Assembly: GCA_032622095.1 (NCBI GenBank)
Contig: CP136069.1
Span: 47,222,194 to 47,286,193 of the forward strand
DNA length: 64,000 nucleotides
DNA from: Siphonodentalium dalli
Taxonomy: Eukaryota > Mollusca > Scaphopoda > Gadilida > Siphonodentaliidae
Reading direction: 5' to 3'
Part shown: positions 45,090 to 58,194 of the stretch, piece by piece
Numbering within the stretch: position 1 is the first letter of the stretch
Layout: each line of letters opens with the position of its first letter
Program-made: the position numbers and the translations under genes
The notes under the pieces: generated by a model
What the model saw: the letters and a program-made list of their open reading frames with translations, nothing else
The model's database searches: none
What the model was told of the DNA's origin: nothing

Positions 45090-46250
45090 CATTTGCTTAT
45101 TACTGTCCATTGAATTAGTCCATATTATCACAGAAGCACTAGATGAAGGATGTAACACTTGTGCTGTTTTCTGTGATGTGTCCAAAGCGTTCGATAAAGT
45201 TTGGCATGAAGGACTATTACACAAAATGGAGAAATATGGGATTAAAGGAAAACTGTTTTATGGTTTAAGAGTTATCTTAGCAATCGCCAACAAAGGGTTA
45301 GGGTCAATGCCTGCGTCTCAAATTATGCTTGTTTAGATTCTTGAGTGCCCCACGGGTCCGTTATCGGTCCTCTCCTATTTTCGCTCTAAATTAACGATAT
45401 AGCCGATAGTATGGAATCCAAAACGTGTCTCTACGCAGATGATACTTGTCTAATGAAGAATAGTCCTGACCTAAACACACTTGATATTTCACTGAATAAT
45501 GATATTATTAAGCTAAGCAATTGGTCGAGGCAATGGATGGTGAAATTCAATCCATCAAAAACCAATCTAATGTTTTTTGGAAGTTTCCCTGAAAATACTA
45601 GGCCCGTGGTTAAATTCGATGGTGAAGTCCTGGAATACACCGAAAATCACAAGCATTTGGGCAGTGACCTTCAGAGTGATCTCAAAGGAATATGTGCATT
45701 GACAACACGTGTAAACGTGCTAATGCGAGATTGTCCCAAATAAGGAAACTTAAATGCATACTAAGCAGAAAGACTTTAGAAACAATGTACTTGACATACG
45801 TCAGACCGCTTCTCGAATATGCAAGCCCAGTGTGGTTTGGCGCTCCGAATTACCTCCTTAAAAACCTTAATGATATTCAGTTAGATGCAGCCAGAATCGT
45901 GACTGGTTGCACTCGTTCTGTATCAGATGTCAGATTAATGACTGAGGGAGCCTGTGATAGTTTAGAGGACAGAAGAACCGTTAAACGGTTATCCACCCTT
46001 CACAAGATAATAAATAATAACGCACCTCGTTACATAAGCACCATCTTGCCCGAACGTTTCAGAGACAGGACCGATCGAGAATCAAAATATGCTTCTAATT
46101 TCACTATCATTAGCTGTGACTCTGCAAGGTTTAAATCCAATTGTATCACTGTCTGAACAAAGGAATGGAACTCAATTAACTCTTTCATTCCTGAATATAC
46201 AGCTATAGATGTCCCAGAACCCTGGATTATCAGCTTGCGAAAGTACAATT
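45090..46250 (+). pseudogene. Degenerate LINE reverse transcriptase (Jockey/CR1-like), + strand
   Basis: Fragments in order are: CAVFCDVSKAFDKVWHEGLL (RT motif with catalytic Asp), a gap with frameshifts near 45340-45410, CLYADDTCLM (the palm FADD-type motif), LSNWSRQWMVKFNPSKTN, a frameshift near 45690-45720, then CKRANARLSQIRKLKCILSR, YLTYVRPLLEYASPVW, the DAARIVTG block and the R-TVKRLSTLHKIINN-APRYI tail. At least three frameshifts are present, and the 5' ORF and endonuclease are missing. It is opposite in orientation to the LINE at 43580-44912. Confidence 0.85.
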
Positions 46251-47280
46251 ATGTGTCCCTGATATATTGCTGCAACATTACCTTTAGAGTTAGGTCGCGT
46301 ATGGAAAACTGCATGTTTTATGATCTTTGACAAGTGACCTTCAATTTGTGTTATATACCAGTTGTGGGCGTCACATCTAAATGATATAGCAGGTGTGTGC
46401 AGATGAGAAGCGAAAAGGGACATTGAATCCCAATATATGCTTTAGTCGCATGTATCACCTGTATCTGGGATATCAAATTCGCATATCAATGTTTTCCACA
46501 AATACATACATGTATGTGTTGTTCTTTGCAAGTGTAGTGTATAAACTTGGTTGTAATGACACCGTGCATGGTTTCAAATGTTTTACCAATCGGTTAATTG
46601 AACATAACCGCTTTATCAAAGGCAACAGCAGACCAGTACTAACCCAGCTAGTATGCAAAAAAAGACGCTATTTGACCGAAACAGATCGACATATTATATT
46701 CCCACATCTAGCAATTTTAGACCCAGGGATTTACTTGCCAGTATGCTGAGGAATTATGAGTAACATTCCAAGTATAACAACTGCCAATGTCCTGACTGGA
46801 TTCCCAAAGTGATTATGAACACGATGTCATGTTTATAATATGCATGTGCAGCTATTATTATTAAAGTCGCGCCATAGTGCGGCACGGTGATTTCCGTAAC
46901 ATTGCGTCGAAAATAGGAGACATTAGACGGAGACCACAAATAAAATATCGTTAGAAAGGTCAACACTATCTTCTTTAATTCATAAACGTAATAATATTAA
47001 TAATTTTATCGGTATGTTTTTGGTATAAACAATAAACCAAAATCTAAATGTGACTCAAAACCCCACACCTCCCGGTAGTATTGCGTCATCGATTTTTAGG
47101 AAACCCCATAATAGTAATCGTGACGTCATACAGCTGCTGTCTATATTTAGCCTCGGAAAATTATCTTAATGGTGTACATGCTATGTATTCGTGCACACCA
47201 ATACATTAGTATTAATATCGAATATCACCCAAAGTCGCTAAACGATCAAATCATTTGTATATCTTTGAAAATATTGTATT
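46251..47280. other. Spacer, no supported gene
   Basis: Frames at 46172-46423 (-) and 46393-46749 (+) overlap each other. Neither has a recognised domain or splice context. Confidence 0.45.
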
Positions 47281-48007
47281 ACCAGCAGGGTTACCCGGCG
47301 TTGCCCAGGTTAATGCGATGATAAACCCTCTGTATGCTGTGGATATTTGTTGGGGATAGAGAATTCTCTTGCTTAAAAGTGGTATACGTTTTCTCATAAA
47401 TTGTATATTCAAATAGCATCATAAAACATGATTATTACAGTCATGTGATATAAGTAGTGGCTCACCTTGTCAATTGCCATTCTGTTTGTCGTGATTAATC
47501 TGTTCCAACAATAATGAATTATGTATTTATTTACAACTGCGTATACATTAGACGTTATAATATGATACATGAACATCACAAACACATTAGTTCGATAAAG
47601 GATGATAATTGGGTTTTAAATATTGAGATCTATCAATCAATTTAGTGGGTTGGACTAAGTTCTCGAGGACACCTGGCTAACTCCATGAAGATACAGATGT
47701 TTCAAAGAAATTTCCAGGTGCTCCTCTGTTCATGGTGCTATATATTGGCTAAATATTCTGTTTAAACGAAATGTTGATGCGCATAAATATTAGCTACATG
47801 TACCAGGCACAGAGCGAGATTTTGAGTTGTTTATGTCAGTCGAGGAGTCTGTTATAAAACCCTTGTCAGATGTGCAGTATTGGGAGGATCCTGAAAAGTC
47901 TTATGCTACTAACTGCATTTTGTTGTATATCAGAAGAAACTATATTTGACTGCACACTGTGACCACTATTTTTAACAGGCCTTCCATATCTCTTGACAAA
48001 TTGTAAC
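47281..48007. repeat. Start of an interspersed repeat with a TTACCCGGCGTTGCCCAGG core
   Basis: TACCAGCAGGGTTACCCGGC GTTGCCCAGG at ~47281-47310 is the recurring 5' signature of a common invertebrate repeat group. Members often end in CAGACAGACAGA...ATTCGCA...TATAGAT, as seen at 58096-58150. The D arrays between may be internal expansions of such an element. Confidence 0.5.
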
Positions 48008-50032
48008 TTTTTTGTGGAAACTGTATTGAATGGAACAGACTCAATTTTGTTATAATATATATGCAATCCTCTGACGGTTCGGGGTCTCTCAGTTTGCACG
48101 ATTATATGTATCTCTTCAATAGAATGATAAATATACGTTTAATGCCTTTCTATGTCTCTCTTTTTGCTAGCTCATTTTGTGAATGCCTGATTGCTATTCC
48201 CATATAAATATGACAGTTAAGAAGATATAATTGTTCAAGTGACTTAAGTGCGTCACCATATGTCGGGACTGTGAAATGTGAACGTCCAAAACTACTTAAA
48301 ATGATATGGAGATGGCCTGGGTGACTGTATATAACTTATATGTGGATAAAGGCGAATAGCAATCTTATCAATGAAAGTGCACATCTGCTCGCCATCCGCG
48401 ACGCAAACGACACCAAATGTGATTTAATTCATGGTATATCATTAGAGAAAAACGTGTATGAATTCGGTGGAAATTGGTGCCAAATAAATTTGTACCAGCG
48501 TTTGCCTCTTTTGACATATTTAAACCACTCCCAATAGACTCATGGATGCATGATATACTGGCGATGATTATATATATGTTTGGTGGTAATCAGCAACTAA
48601 ACAAATTCTGAGAATAGTTATGACCCATATCTCTCACCCAACCGACAGCAATTTGACGTCTTTAAATCACACGATGATATTCCTCGTATCATAGAGAAGA
48701 ATAATATCTCAATTTTGTGGAAATTTGGGCTAAAATAGTTTATTAAATCAATTGTTGGTGCAACGCTGACTCGAACAACGCCATATTGCGAAGGTGATTA
48801 TGTATTCGTTTGGTGGAAATCGGCGACAAAACTATTTCGCGATATATTTTTAATTTTGCCGACCTCCCCCTTTTCTTCCCCTGACACCAACAGCGTCATT
48901 TTTAGAAAATTGTTACCCGCACCGTTATCTTCCTTGTAAACAGTTACCCCTCTTAGAACGCCTTGGTGCCATCTCGATTGTACCGCGTGAAGTTATATAT
49001 AGAACGCACACAGACAGACAAAAAGACAGACAGCACGATTTGATTTCTTGTATCATTTGAGAAGAACGTGTCTGAATTTGATGGTAATTAGTACTAAAAC
49101 TATTTTGTATCAGTCTTGGTGACCCTCACGTCCCTATTTCAGTCTCAAGCTGCACACACTAAAACTCATTAGAGATTAGAGATGCATATATGAGAAATTG
49201 GTGAAAATTGGCGAGTATACAAATTCGTATCAAATTTAAGGTCCCCATATCTCTCACCCATAGGGCACAAATTTGGTGTATCACAGAGAAGAATATGTAT
49301 CAATCTGGTGGAAATCGGTACTAAACATATAGATATAATTTGTTGTGTCCCTCTCATCTCTATACACCACTGACTCGAATGGCCCAACTTATGTCATCCT
49401 TAAACCACATGATTATACTCCTGATATCATGGAGATGATTGTTTATAAGTTTGGTGATAATCGGCGACTAAACAATTTTTTTTATCAAATTTGGTACCAA
49501 TCCACATCCCCCATCTCTCAAACAAACAGCACCACTATGGCGTCCTTAAATCACACGATTAGATTCCTCGTATCTTGGATAAGAACGTGCATCAATTTGG
49601 TGGAAATTGGCACACAAAAAATTGTGCATCAATTTTGGTGCCCCTGTCCCTTTCAATGCAACCCTGACTCGAATGAGGCCACATTTGACAGATATAAGCA
49701 ACACCATTAGACTCCTCATATCATGGGGATTATTTTGTATAAGTGTGGTGGCAGTCGGCGACTAAACCAATTATTATCAAATTTAGTGCCCACCCCTCCC
49801 AATCTCTCAACCAAAAGACAACAATTTGGCATTGTTAAAGCGCACAATTTGATTCCTTGTATAATTGAGAATATATATCAATTTATTGGAGATCGGCGCT
49901 AAAATTAGTTTTTCAATTTTGGTGCCCCTCTCCCATTCCGTGCATCCCTGACTCGAACGATGCCACTTTTAAACCACACCGTTGTTTTTTTTTCATATCA
50001 TGGGTTTGGCGTTGTTAAATCGCACAATTAGA
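48008..50032. repeat. Duplicated module array D1
   Basis: 2.0 kb, ~98% identical to 55600-57622. It is built of related 120-180-bp modules. Each has a phrase like TTTGGTGGAAATCGGCG-C, then GGTGCCCCTCTCCC, then CCTGACTCGAACGA-GCCA, then TTAAA-CACACGATTA and ATTCCTCGTATCATGGAGA. One module boundary carries ACACAGACAGACAAAAAGAC at ~49009. Open frames are interrupted and not conserved, so it is non-coding. Confidence 0.88.
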
Positions 50033-51151
50033 AGAAAACATTGTAATTGCCTTGCAAAACAGTAATGGCGTTGTCCACTAGTTTGATGCGAGTTCAAGTC
50101 ATCAGTTGGTGATGTTGGAATTTCGTCTGTTCATGCAGTAATTGGTGTGTTTGTGGATGCACTGGACGGTGTCATTTTAATACTAGGTGTGGTCGATGGC
50201 AACAACAATGTCGATATCAAATGATCAGTAGCAGTCTGTTAAAAAGTAAAATAAACAACTTATTGTCCATAGCTAGTAACTACATGAAGTCATATAATGT
50301 ATTACCTCCACAGATTAAACAAATCTGTGTTCAGTAAAACAGAAAAGAGTGTTATTCAGTGATATGGTAAACAATATAGAGCGTTTCTCTCATGTTTATG
50401 CAAAACAATGCTTTTAAAAACCAATACAAAATTTTAAATAAATACATCAACATTCTAATGGAACAAACTCCAAGCCGAACCACCAGATAAATGTGTATTG
50501 TTTTCAATACTGAACAAAGTCACACTCAGAAATATTTGCTGCAGAGATTTACATGGTAAAATTCCCATTCAAACTTGGTTACTTGACCTCCTCCAAGAAT
50601 AAAGTTCCTACTTTGGCCTCTATGACCAGGACAGTTGTGCTGGAAACAACAGTGAGTCTCATTGTATCATATGTTAAGTACAAGCTATGGGAGACATCAG
50701 CGTAGTAAAAATTACTTTCGAAAGTGAACAGATGATTTAATTTTATCTAAGTAAATCACTATATATTATATCATCACTTTGGTATACAATTAAGTGTGAA
50801 TATCAGGGATTGTATATTGTCTTAAGTCATCACATCTGGATAACACATTTCTGAATGTATACATATTATTTAATGAAATAATATTCTCAAGTCCAACTTA
50901 AATGTGTGTTCTTCTATTTTAGAGAAAGAGAAGAATCGCACAAATAATTTAATAGTCATCATCATCGGCCGATGAGGAACATACCATAAACTGGTGAGTA
51001 ATGTGTTTATTTGAAAATGAAGCAAGCAAACAAATGCATAGCATTTAGGTACATAGAATTATAGATAGTATTCATATTGTATAAATACAAAAATAAAAAT
51101 ACAGGTTTACTCAAAATATTTAGATACAATGTAAAACAACATTTTCTACAA
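50029..51151. repeat. Segment P1, left part (duplicate of 60465 onward)
   Basis: It matches 60465-61219 and 63027-63377 at ~97-98%. The junction with D1 reads CACAATTAGAAGAAAAC and shares only TAGA with both parent sequences. On the - strand it carries a possible Ser/Thr-rich exon (acceptor TTTTTAACAG, then 50234-50130 with STTPSIKMTPSSASTNTPIT before a TGA). It also has ~37 bp at 50970-51008 that P2 lacks. Confidence 0.75.
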
Positions 51152-51541
51152 TTAATGATCAAAACAACTTTCATTTATTCGCCAGTGCCCATGACTCAAA
51201 GTAGAAAAACCATCTTGCAAGACATCTCTTAGAATCAAAAGAGCATATCGCTCTCTTGCTAAATGTGGCACAGAACAAATGATGCTCTTCATTCAAAATG
51301 CGTTTTGATTTTGTCATACACATATTATCGTTTAGTAGACTTTCACGGTATTGCTCATGTCTCAATTTGAACTTTTTGGTATTCCTTTCGCAGTTTGCTT
51401 GCTTTTCCATATAAATATGATTTTGCCTGTAAACCAACAAATTCTGAAATGGGAACACCAATACTCTCATCTTTCATTACACCCACCTTACTCGTGTTAT
51501 TTTCCGAATAAAGATCATGATAGGTTGGATACTTACTTGTA

Positions 51542-52043
51542 TTAAAGATACGGTTGGCCTTGGCGGTGGGTATCCTGTGAAAATATCGCCACCCGTCAAA
51601 AACCACCACAAACAGAAAGAACATCAAAATGTAGATAGACTTTGTCCGTATACAAATAAGAAATATCGCATAAACAGTATGTTATGGTCATATGTTTGAC
51701 CATTGTTATGTAAACAAAGGCATAAAAAGTTACTTTTCTGGTGTTTGTTTATATTATGATGGTAAACATAAAGAGCGTTATTTGTTGGTGAAAACCTGAT
51801 ATGGAACTAATAAAGAGCGTTTATGCCATTTGTGTGTGATTTGCCAGTAGCATTGTGCTGTCTTCTGTAACACAATAAGGCTCTTGCTTGCGTAAAATAT
51901 AGTAGATCTTTAAGATAACATGCTGTGTACGCGATGGTCATGGTATATATTAACGGAACTGTATGCGTTTTAATGTTTTTCTGTTTATGGCGTTTGGAAC
52001 AAATATGAATATTTTCGACAATTAAGGCCGCACGTGCCTTTAA
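51542..52043. mobile_element. TTAA MITE family 3, copy 1 (inside pPolB P1)
   Basis: About 500 bp bounded by TTAA. The left end is AAAGATACGGTTGGCC and the right end is complementary to AAAGGCACGTGCGGCC. In P2 the same site is a single, uninterrupted TTAA (63770-63782), with polymerase sequence continuous across it, so this is a dated insertion with a TTAA duplication. It contains ACTAATAAAGAGCGTTTATG. Confidence 0.92.
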
Positions 52044-53478
52044 AACATTGCATGTTAAACTTCATATCTAGATATCTATTTTCGGTTTCTATCTTGTACA
52101 CCAATGAATCTGTATCAGTAAACAGCATGCGAGCCTTTGCACCGTAAATATGTCTTACCAATCCATTATGGCACTGATACATGAGTAGTTTAGATAAATC
52201 TAAAACTGCCATACCAACATAAACTGGCTTATACATTTTGAGGTTAACTTTTTGACACTCTGCACCAACAAGATCTTCATTGAAAATCTTGAAACTCATG
52301 AAAGATGATTTGGAAATATATTTTTTTAACTTCTTTTCCTGATGAATTAATGTTATGTTACTTCTTTTGCGCAGTGACTCGATTGACTTCCCAAATATGA
52401 TATTAAGGAGTTTATGAAAATTTCGAGTATACTCGTTCTTTGGCAGGGTACGTTTAGATGTATTGAAATCAATGTATGGTTTTATCCAAGCTGACTGTTC
52501 AAATTTAATTCCTCGATGAATTTTTACCATTTTCATTCCCATTTCTTAATAGAATTTTAAATTTCTATAATGCACCACACAATTTTGCTTATCATTGAGA
52601 TTTGGTGTCAAATTTCCACCCAATGTAGGAGCATATCCCATTGATTGTAGGTGTTCCCAAAATGAGCAAGTTACTTTTTTCGGGTGCCAAGGAATAGCAA
52701 TTATGTTCATCATACAAGTGTGAGGGATACTCCAATGATACTTTTAAAATATATCCAACATCACTATCATCTTTGAGATTAATTATAACCAGGTTTACAA
52801 TCTCATCATGACTCAACCATGCAAAATTAGATTTGGGTAATTTTTTACTGAGACCTAACTATACAGATTATTCATGTCCCAATGTATTATATAGCTTGAA
52901 GGTTTACTAGCATCATACTGATCAGGAGTCAATTGATTGTTATCTTTAGCATACCTATGTGATATACAGGCCACACCGCCTCGTATACCTTTCTCACAGA
53001 AAATAAACATGTTTTCATAATCTCTTAAAAGATCTAACTTGACACCATGTTTTGTTCAACATAGCATTCCAGCTTAAGCCAGGAACTGTGTAATAGAACA
53101 AATAATCTAATTGAAGAAAGACAAGCACATATGACTAAATTTTTCTAAACAACAAGCCAACAGGTATACATCAGTTCTGATATATATATACCATGACATT
53201 CTTCCAAAGTTGTCATGTTGAATTCATTCCAAACTTTTTGTGCATGATCATAGTCATAATCATAAATGTGTTCATCAGTAAGTTTTTTGTAGAAAGATTC
53301 TCTTGGTGGCAATTCAGTTTCATTGAATTGTTGACTACTTTTCATGTAATTATATGGATAAACATGTTTTCTACATAACAATTGACAATGATAGTCTGTA
53401 AATCTATTGTTTCTAAGAAATGGAAATTTATAACCAGTTTCCTGTTTTAGATTTTCAACTAAATTTGCCAATGATACA

Positions 53479-53979
53479 TTAAAGGTACGGTTGGCCTTGG
53501 CGGTGGGTATCCTGTGAAAATATTTCCACCCGTCAAAAACCGCCACAAACAGAAAGAACATCAAAATGTAGACAGACTTTGTCCGTATATAAATAAGAAA
53601 TATCGCATAAACAGTATGTTATTCTCATATGTTTAACCATTGTTATGTAAACAAAAGAATAAAAAGTTACTTTTCTGGTGTTTGTTTATATTATGATGGT
53701 AAACATAAAGAGCGTTCTTTGTTGGTGAATTCCTGATATGGAACTAATAAAGAGCGTTTATGCCATTTGTGTGTGATTAACCAGTAGCATTGTGCTGTCC
53801 TCTGTAACCCAGTCAGGCTCTTGCTTAGGTAAAATATAGTAGGTATTTATAATAACATGCTGTTTACGCAATGTCATGGTATATATGAACGAAACTGTAT
53901 GCGTTTTAATGTTTTTCTGTTAACGGTGTTTGGAACAAATATGAATATTTTCGACAATTAAGGCCTCACGTGCCTTTAA
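53479..53979. mobile_element. TTAA MITE family 3, copy 2 (inside pPolB P1)
   Basis: About 94% identical to 51542-52043 in the same orientation, with TTAA at both edges. It splits the polymerase exonuclease region between CIDSYQF and SLANLVENL. It shares AAAGG(T/C)ACG termini with copy 1. Confidence 0.92.
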
Positions 53980-54543
53980 AAAACTGATAGCTATCAATAC
54001 ATCTTAAATTACCTAACGAGAATGAGATATAATTCTCCATATTGCTTGGAATGCAGAATATGTCTTCCTGTTTAAACAATCCAATGGCTTGACATTTTAT
54101 GTGAGCATCAAATCTTTTTAAATTGTGAAAAAATGACTGGTATGAATTTAGGTGGTTTCCTTTGTAGATTACATCTATTACAAAGTGCATTCAAAAATTT
54201 GCCAGTCAAATGAGAGTGGTTTCTAACTTTTGTTTAACTTCTTCTGTGAATTTAACTCTGCATAATGGACAGTATCTTGTATTTCGAAATATTCTCTCTT
54301 CTGTGGATATAACCATTTATTTTTCATCAGTCAATATAGAAAGTATTTCCTCTTATTCTTCAATGAGGCTTTCAAGAAAATGTTCAACCAGGTTTTAATC
54401 AGACTTGGTTTCGTTTGTCGATCATCACTCACACTTATCTCTCAGATTATTGAGGAATTGTTCTTCTGTAACATTTTCAACAAGAGCTAAGTCCTCAAAA
54501 TTAATTTCAGAATACAGCTTGTCTATAATATTGTTCCAATCCA

Positions 54544-55599
54544 TAACACTGAGAAAGATCCTAAATTTGAAATATGAACACAAAACAGCTACATATTAAA
54601 CCGAATGGCCGGATTCGTCATCTCCAGTTTAAACCTCCGAGTTTAAACCTACATTGGCGTTCCAGCCAAACCAGCTCTAAGGGGGTGTTTTTGTCGTTCA
54701 GTTGACAGCTAATTGACAACTCAAAATCGGTGATATGAGCATGCAGACAAACCACCCTCTTACTAATCAGACCAAAAGACACGCCGATATAATGGTTATT
54801 GACACGTCAAAAATTATCGCGAACGCATGCACGCTCGATGGATTAGTTCATTGAGAGACAAGTATCGCTCATGGACCATTAAACCGATCACATTCTGGGT
54901 TTAAATCAATCTAACAAAGGGCATGTCTCTCATCACGTGTTTCACGCGTTGTTGATCACTTTGTGGTAGATTCTCTGCAAGATGCTTTACCAGCAAAGAC
55001 AAAATTTGGTGTATTTACATGTTTGTCTGTTTGCAACTGTTCTTCAATACACCTGGACCGATTTCATTCAAATTAGGTGTGGTGAATCGGATGGTATAAC
55101 ATCGTTACGTTTTAAAAAATGAAATGAAAAAATGGTGTTGTTAAATTGAGTAAGGCGTTGAATCTAACAAGTATAATTTAAAATTTAAATTAATATTGTT
55201 TTGTTTTAAATTTAATAAAATATTTTTTTAAATTAAAATGTTCAAATGATCAAAATGTGCGCAAAGGTGTCGCAGGCTCCAATCACAAAAGGGGCCTCAG
55301 GCCCCTCTGACATTGAATAAAGGGTCCATAATCGAGTTAATCCTGGACCAATAGGTCAGTCAAGTAAAGGCAATTTGCTTATGAGTGCACACCAGAAGAA
55401 GCATCTGAACAGTTGGAAGTGGGAAATCATGCACATGGGCAGCTTTTAATAAAGAAATATATTACCTGCATTGCTTTTTTTTCAATGTAATAAATTTCCC
55501 ATCATGCAGAAAATCAAAAAGTTCCCAGGTTTTGAACTGATGGACTATTATGGGCATAGCCAGAGTAGAGCTTTGTGGCATGATCTACATCAAAATAAG
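54544..55599. other. Spacer between pPolB P1 and D2
   Basis: 1.06 kb with no supported gene. 54600-54920 is less AT-rich than its surroundings, and 55270-55320 has a GGGGCCTCAGGCCCC palindrome. It could include the 5' flank or terminal repeat of the Polinton-like element, but I cannot show this. Confidence 0.5.
55290..55304. repeat. Perfect 15-base GC palindrome
   Basis: GGGGCCTCAGGCCCC stands out in an AT-rich background. Confidence 0.8.
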
Positions 55600-57622
55600 T
55601 TTTTTGTGGAAACTGTATTGAATGGAACAGACTCAATTTTGTTATAATATATATGCAATCCTCTGACGGTTCGGGGTCTCTCAGTTTGCACGATTATATG
55701 TATCTCTTCAATAGAATGATAAATATACGTTTAATGCCTTTCTATGTCTCTCTTTTTGCTAGCTCATTTTGTGAATGCCCTGATTGCTATTCCCATATAA
55801 ATATGACAGTTAAGAAGATATAATTGTTCAAGTGACTTAAGTGGGTCACCATATGTCGGGATTATGAAATGTGAACGTCCAAAACTACTTAAAATGATAT
55901 GGAGATGGCCTGGGTGACTGTATATAACTTATATGTGGATAAAGGCGAATAGCAATCTTATCAATGAAAGTGCACATCTGCTCGCCATCCGCGACGCAAA
56001 CGACACCAAATGTGATTTAATTCATGGTATATCATTAGAGAAAAACGTGTATGAATTCGGTGGAAATTGGTGCCAAATAAATTTGTACCAGCGTTTGCCT
56101 CTTTTGACATATTTAAACCACTCCCAATAGACTCATGGATGCATGATATACTGGCGATGATTATATATATGTTTGGTGGTAATCAGCAACTAAACAAATT
56201 CTGAGAATAGTTATGACCCATATCTCTCACCCAACCGACAGCAATTTGACGTCTTTAAATCACACGATGATATTCCTCGTATCATAGAGAAGAATAATAT
56301 CTCAATTTTGTGGAAATTTGGGCTAAAATAGTTTATTAAATCAATTGTTGGTGCAATGCTGACTCGAACAACGCCATATTGCGAAGGTGATTATGTATTC
56401 GTTTGGTGGAAATCAGCGACAAACTATTTCACGATATATTTTTAATTTTGCCGACCTCCCCCTTTTCTTCCCCTGACACCAACAGCGTCATTTTATAAAA
56501 ATGTTACCCACACCGTTATCTTCCTTGTAAACAGTTACCCCTCTTAGAACGCCTTGGTGCCATCTCGATTGTACCGCGTGAAGTTATATATAGAACGCAC
56601 ACAGACAGACAAAAAGACAGACAGCACGATTTGATTTCTTGTATCATTTGAGAAGAACGTGTCTGAATTTGATGGTAATTAGTACTAAAACTATTTTGTA
56701 TCAGTCTTGGTGACCCTCACGTCCCTATTTCAGTCTCAATCTGCACACACTAAGACTCATTAGAGATTAGAGATGCATATATGAGAAATTGGTGAAAATT
56801 GGCGAGTATACAAATTCGTATCAAATTTAAGGTCCCCATATCTCTCACCCATAGGGCACAAATTTGGTGTATCACAGAGAAGAATATGTATCAATCTGGT
56901 GGAAATCGGTACTAAACATATAGATATAATTTGTTGTGTCCCTCTCATCTCTATACACCACTGACTCGAATGTCCCAACTTATGTCATCCTTAAACCACA
57001 CGATTATACTCCTGATATCATGGAGATGATTGTTTATAAGTTTGGTGATAATCGGCGACTAAACAATTTTTTATATAAAATTTGGTACCAATCCACATCC
57101 CCCATCTCTCAAACAAACAGCACCACTATGGCGTCTTTAAATCACACGATTAGATTCCTCGTATCTTGGATAAGAACGTGCATCAATTTGGTGGAAATTG
57201 GCACAAAAAAATTGTGCATCAATTTTGGTTCCCCTGTCCCTTTAAATGCAACCCTGACTCGAATGAGGCCACATTTGACAGATATAAGCAACACCATTAG
57301 ACTCCTCATATCATGGGGATTATTTTGTATAAGTGTGGTGGCAGTCGGCGACTAAACCAATTATTATCAAATTTAGTGCCCACCCCTCCCAATCTCTCAA
57401 ACAAAAGACAACAATTTGGCGTTGTTAAAGCGCACAATTTGATTCCTTGTATAATTGAGAATATATATCAATTTGGTGGAGATCGGCGCTAAAATTAGTT
57501 TTTCAATTTTGGTGCCCTCTCCCCTTCTGTGCATCCCTGACTCGAACGATGCCACTTTTAAACCACACCGTTGGTTTTTTTTCATATCATGGGTTTGGCG
57601 TTGTTAAATCGCACAATTAGAT
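55600..57622. repeat. Duplicated module array D2
   Basis: Copy of 48008-50032, offset ~7592. Differences are scattered single bases and small indels. The modules continue past the end of the shared part (57622) for another ~500 bases. Confidence 0.88.
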
Positions 57623-58150
57623 TCCTTATATCATGAAGAAGAACATATATCAATTTGGTGGAGATCGGCGCTAAAATTAGTTTTTCAATTTTGGTGCCCC
57701 TCTCCCCTTCTGTGCATCCCTGACTCGAACGACGCCACTTTTAAACCACACCATTGATTTTTTCATATCATGGGGATAATTATATATAAGTTTGGTGGAA
57801 ATCGGCGACAGAAAAAAAATCTGCCCCTCCCCATTCCGGGCACCCCTGATGCGAACGGCGCGACGTTTGCCATATTTAAACAACACCATTACATTCCTCA
57901 TATCATGGGGATTATTATATATAAGTTTGGTGGCCATCGGTGACAATTTTTGTTCTGCCCCTCCCCCTTTTCTGCCCCTGACAACAACGGCGTCACTTTA
58001 GAAAATTCTAACCCCGACCATTATCTTTCTCGTAAAAAGCTACTCATAGTAGACCCCTTTGGCATCATCTAGATGGTCCCCTGTGAATTTCTATAGAACA
58101 CAGACATACAGACAGACAGATAGACAGGCATTCGCAAATATAGATATAGA
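57623..58150. repeat. Further D-type modules and a CAGACAGACAGA terminus
   Basis: Three more modules (GGTGGAGATCGGCGCTAAAA, CATCCCTGACTCGAACGACG, CATATCATGGGGATAATTAT) lead to ACAGACATACAGACAGACAG and ATTCGCAAATATAGATATAG AT. That is the characteristic 3' end of the repeat group whose 5' core is at 47281. Confidence 0.7.
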
Positions 58151-58194
58151 TTACCGAATATTGAGCTCTGACCGCTAAAGCGGTCTGCCGGGAT

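Larger units (their letters stand above)
51152..54543 (-). pseudogene. Polinton/Maverick-like protein-primed DNA polymerase B, pseudogene P1
   Basis: From ATG at ~54543 the pieces in order are: an acidic N-terminus; a Cys/His motif (RYCPLC... then [10 protein letters not shown]...CNRCN); the exonuclease block [15 protein letters not shown] with SFSLGNLRCIDS (54190-53980); the block SLANLVENLKQETGYKF and KHVYPYNYM, HAQKVWNEFNMTTLEE (53470-53170); EKGIRGGVA; motif A-like HWDMNNLY (~52870); FGKSIESLRKRSNI; YVGMAVLDLSKLLMYQ; the catalytic TDTDSL (~52100); and the C-terminal SFDSKR with DGFSTLSHGHW. Frameshifts and stops occur throughout, and two TTAA MITEs (51542-52043, 53479-53979) interrupt it. 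It is a dead remnant of a large virus-like DNA transposon. No integrase, ATPase or capsid gene is recognised in the window. Confidence 0.88.

Noticed and set aside
46172-46423. 83-codon - strand frame next to the LINE RT
   Set aside because: Superficially protein-like but it lies antisense to the LINE tail and has no recognisable family.
48340-48537. 65-codon frame identical in D1 and D2
   Set aside because: Identity reflects recent duplication; the flanking modules are non-coding repeats.
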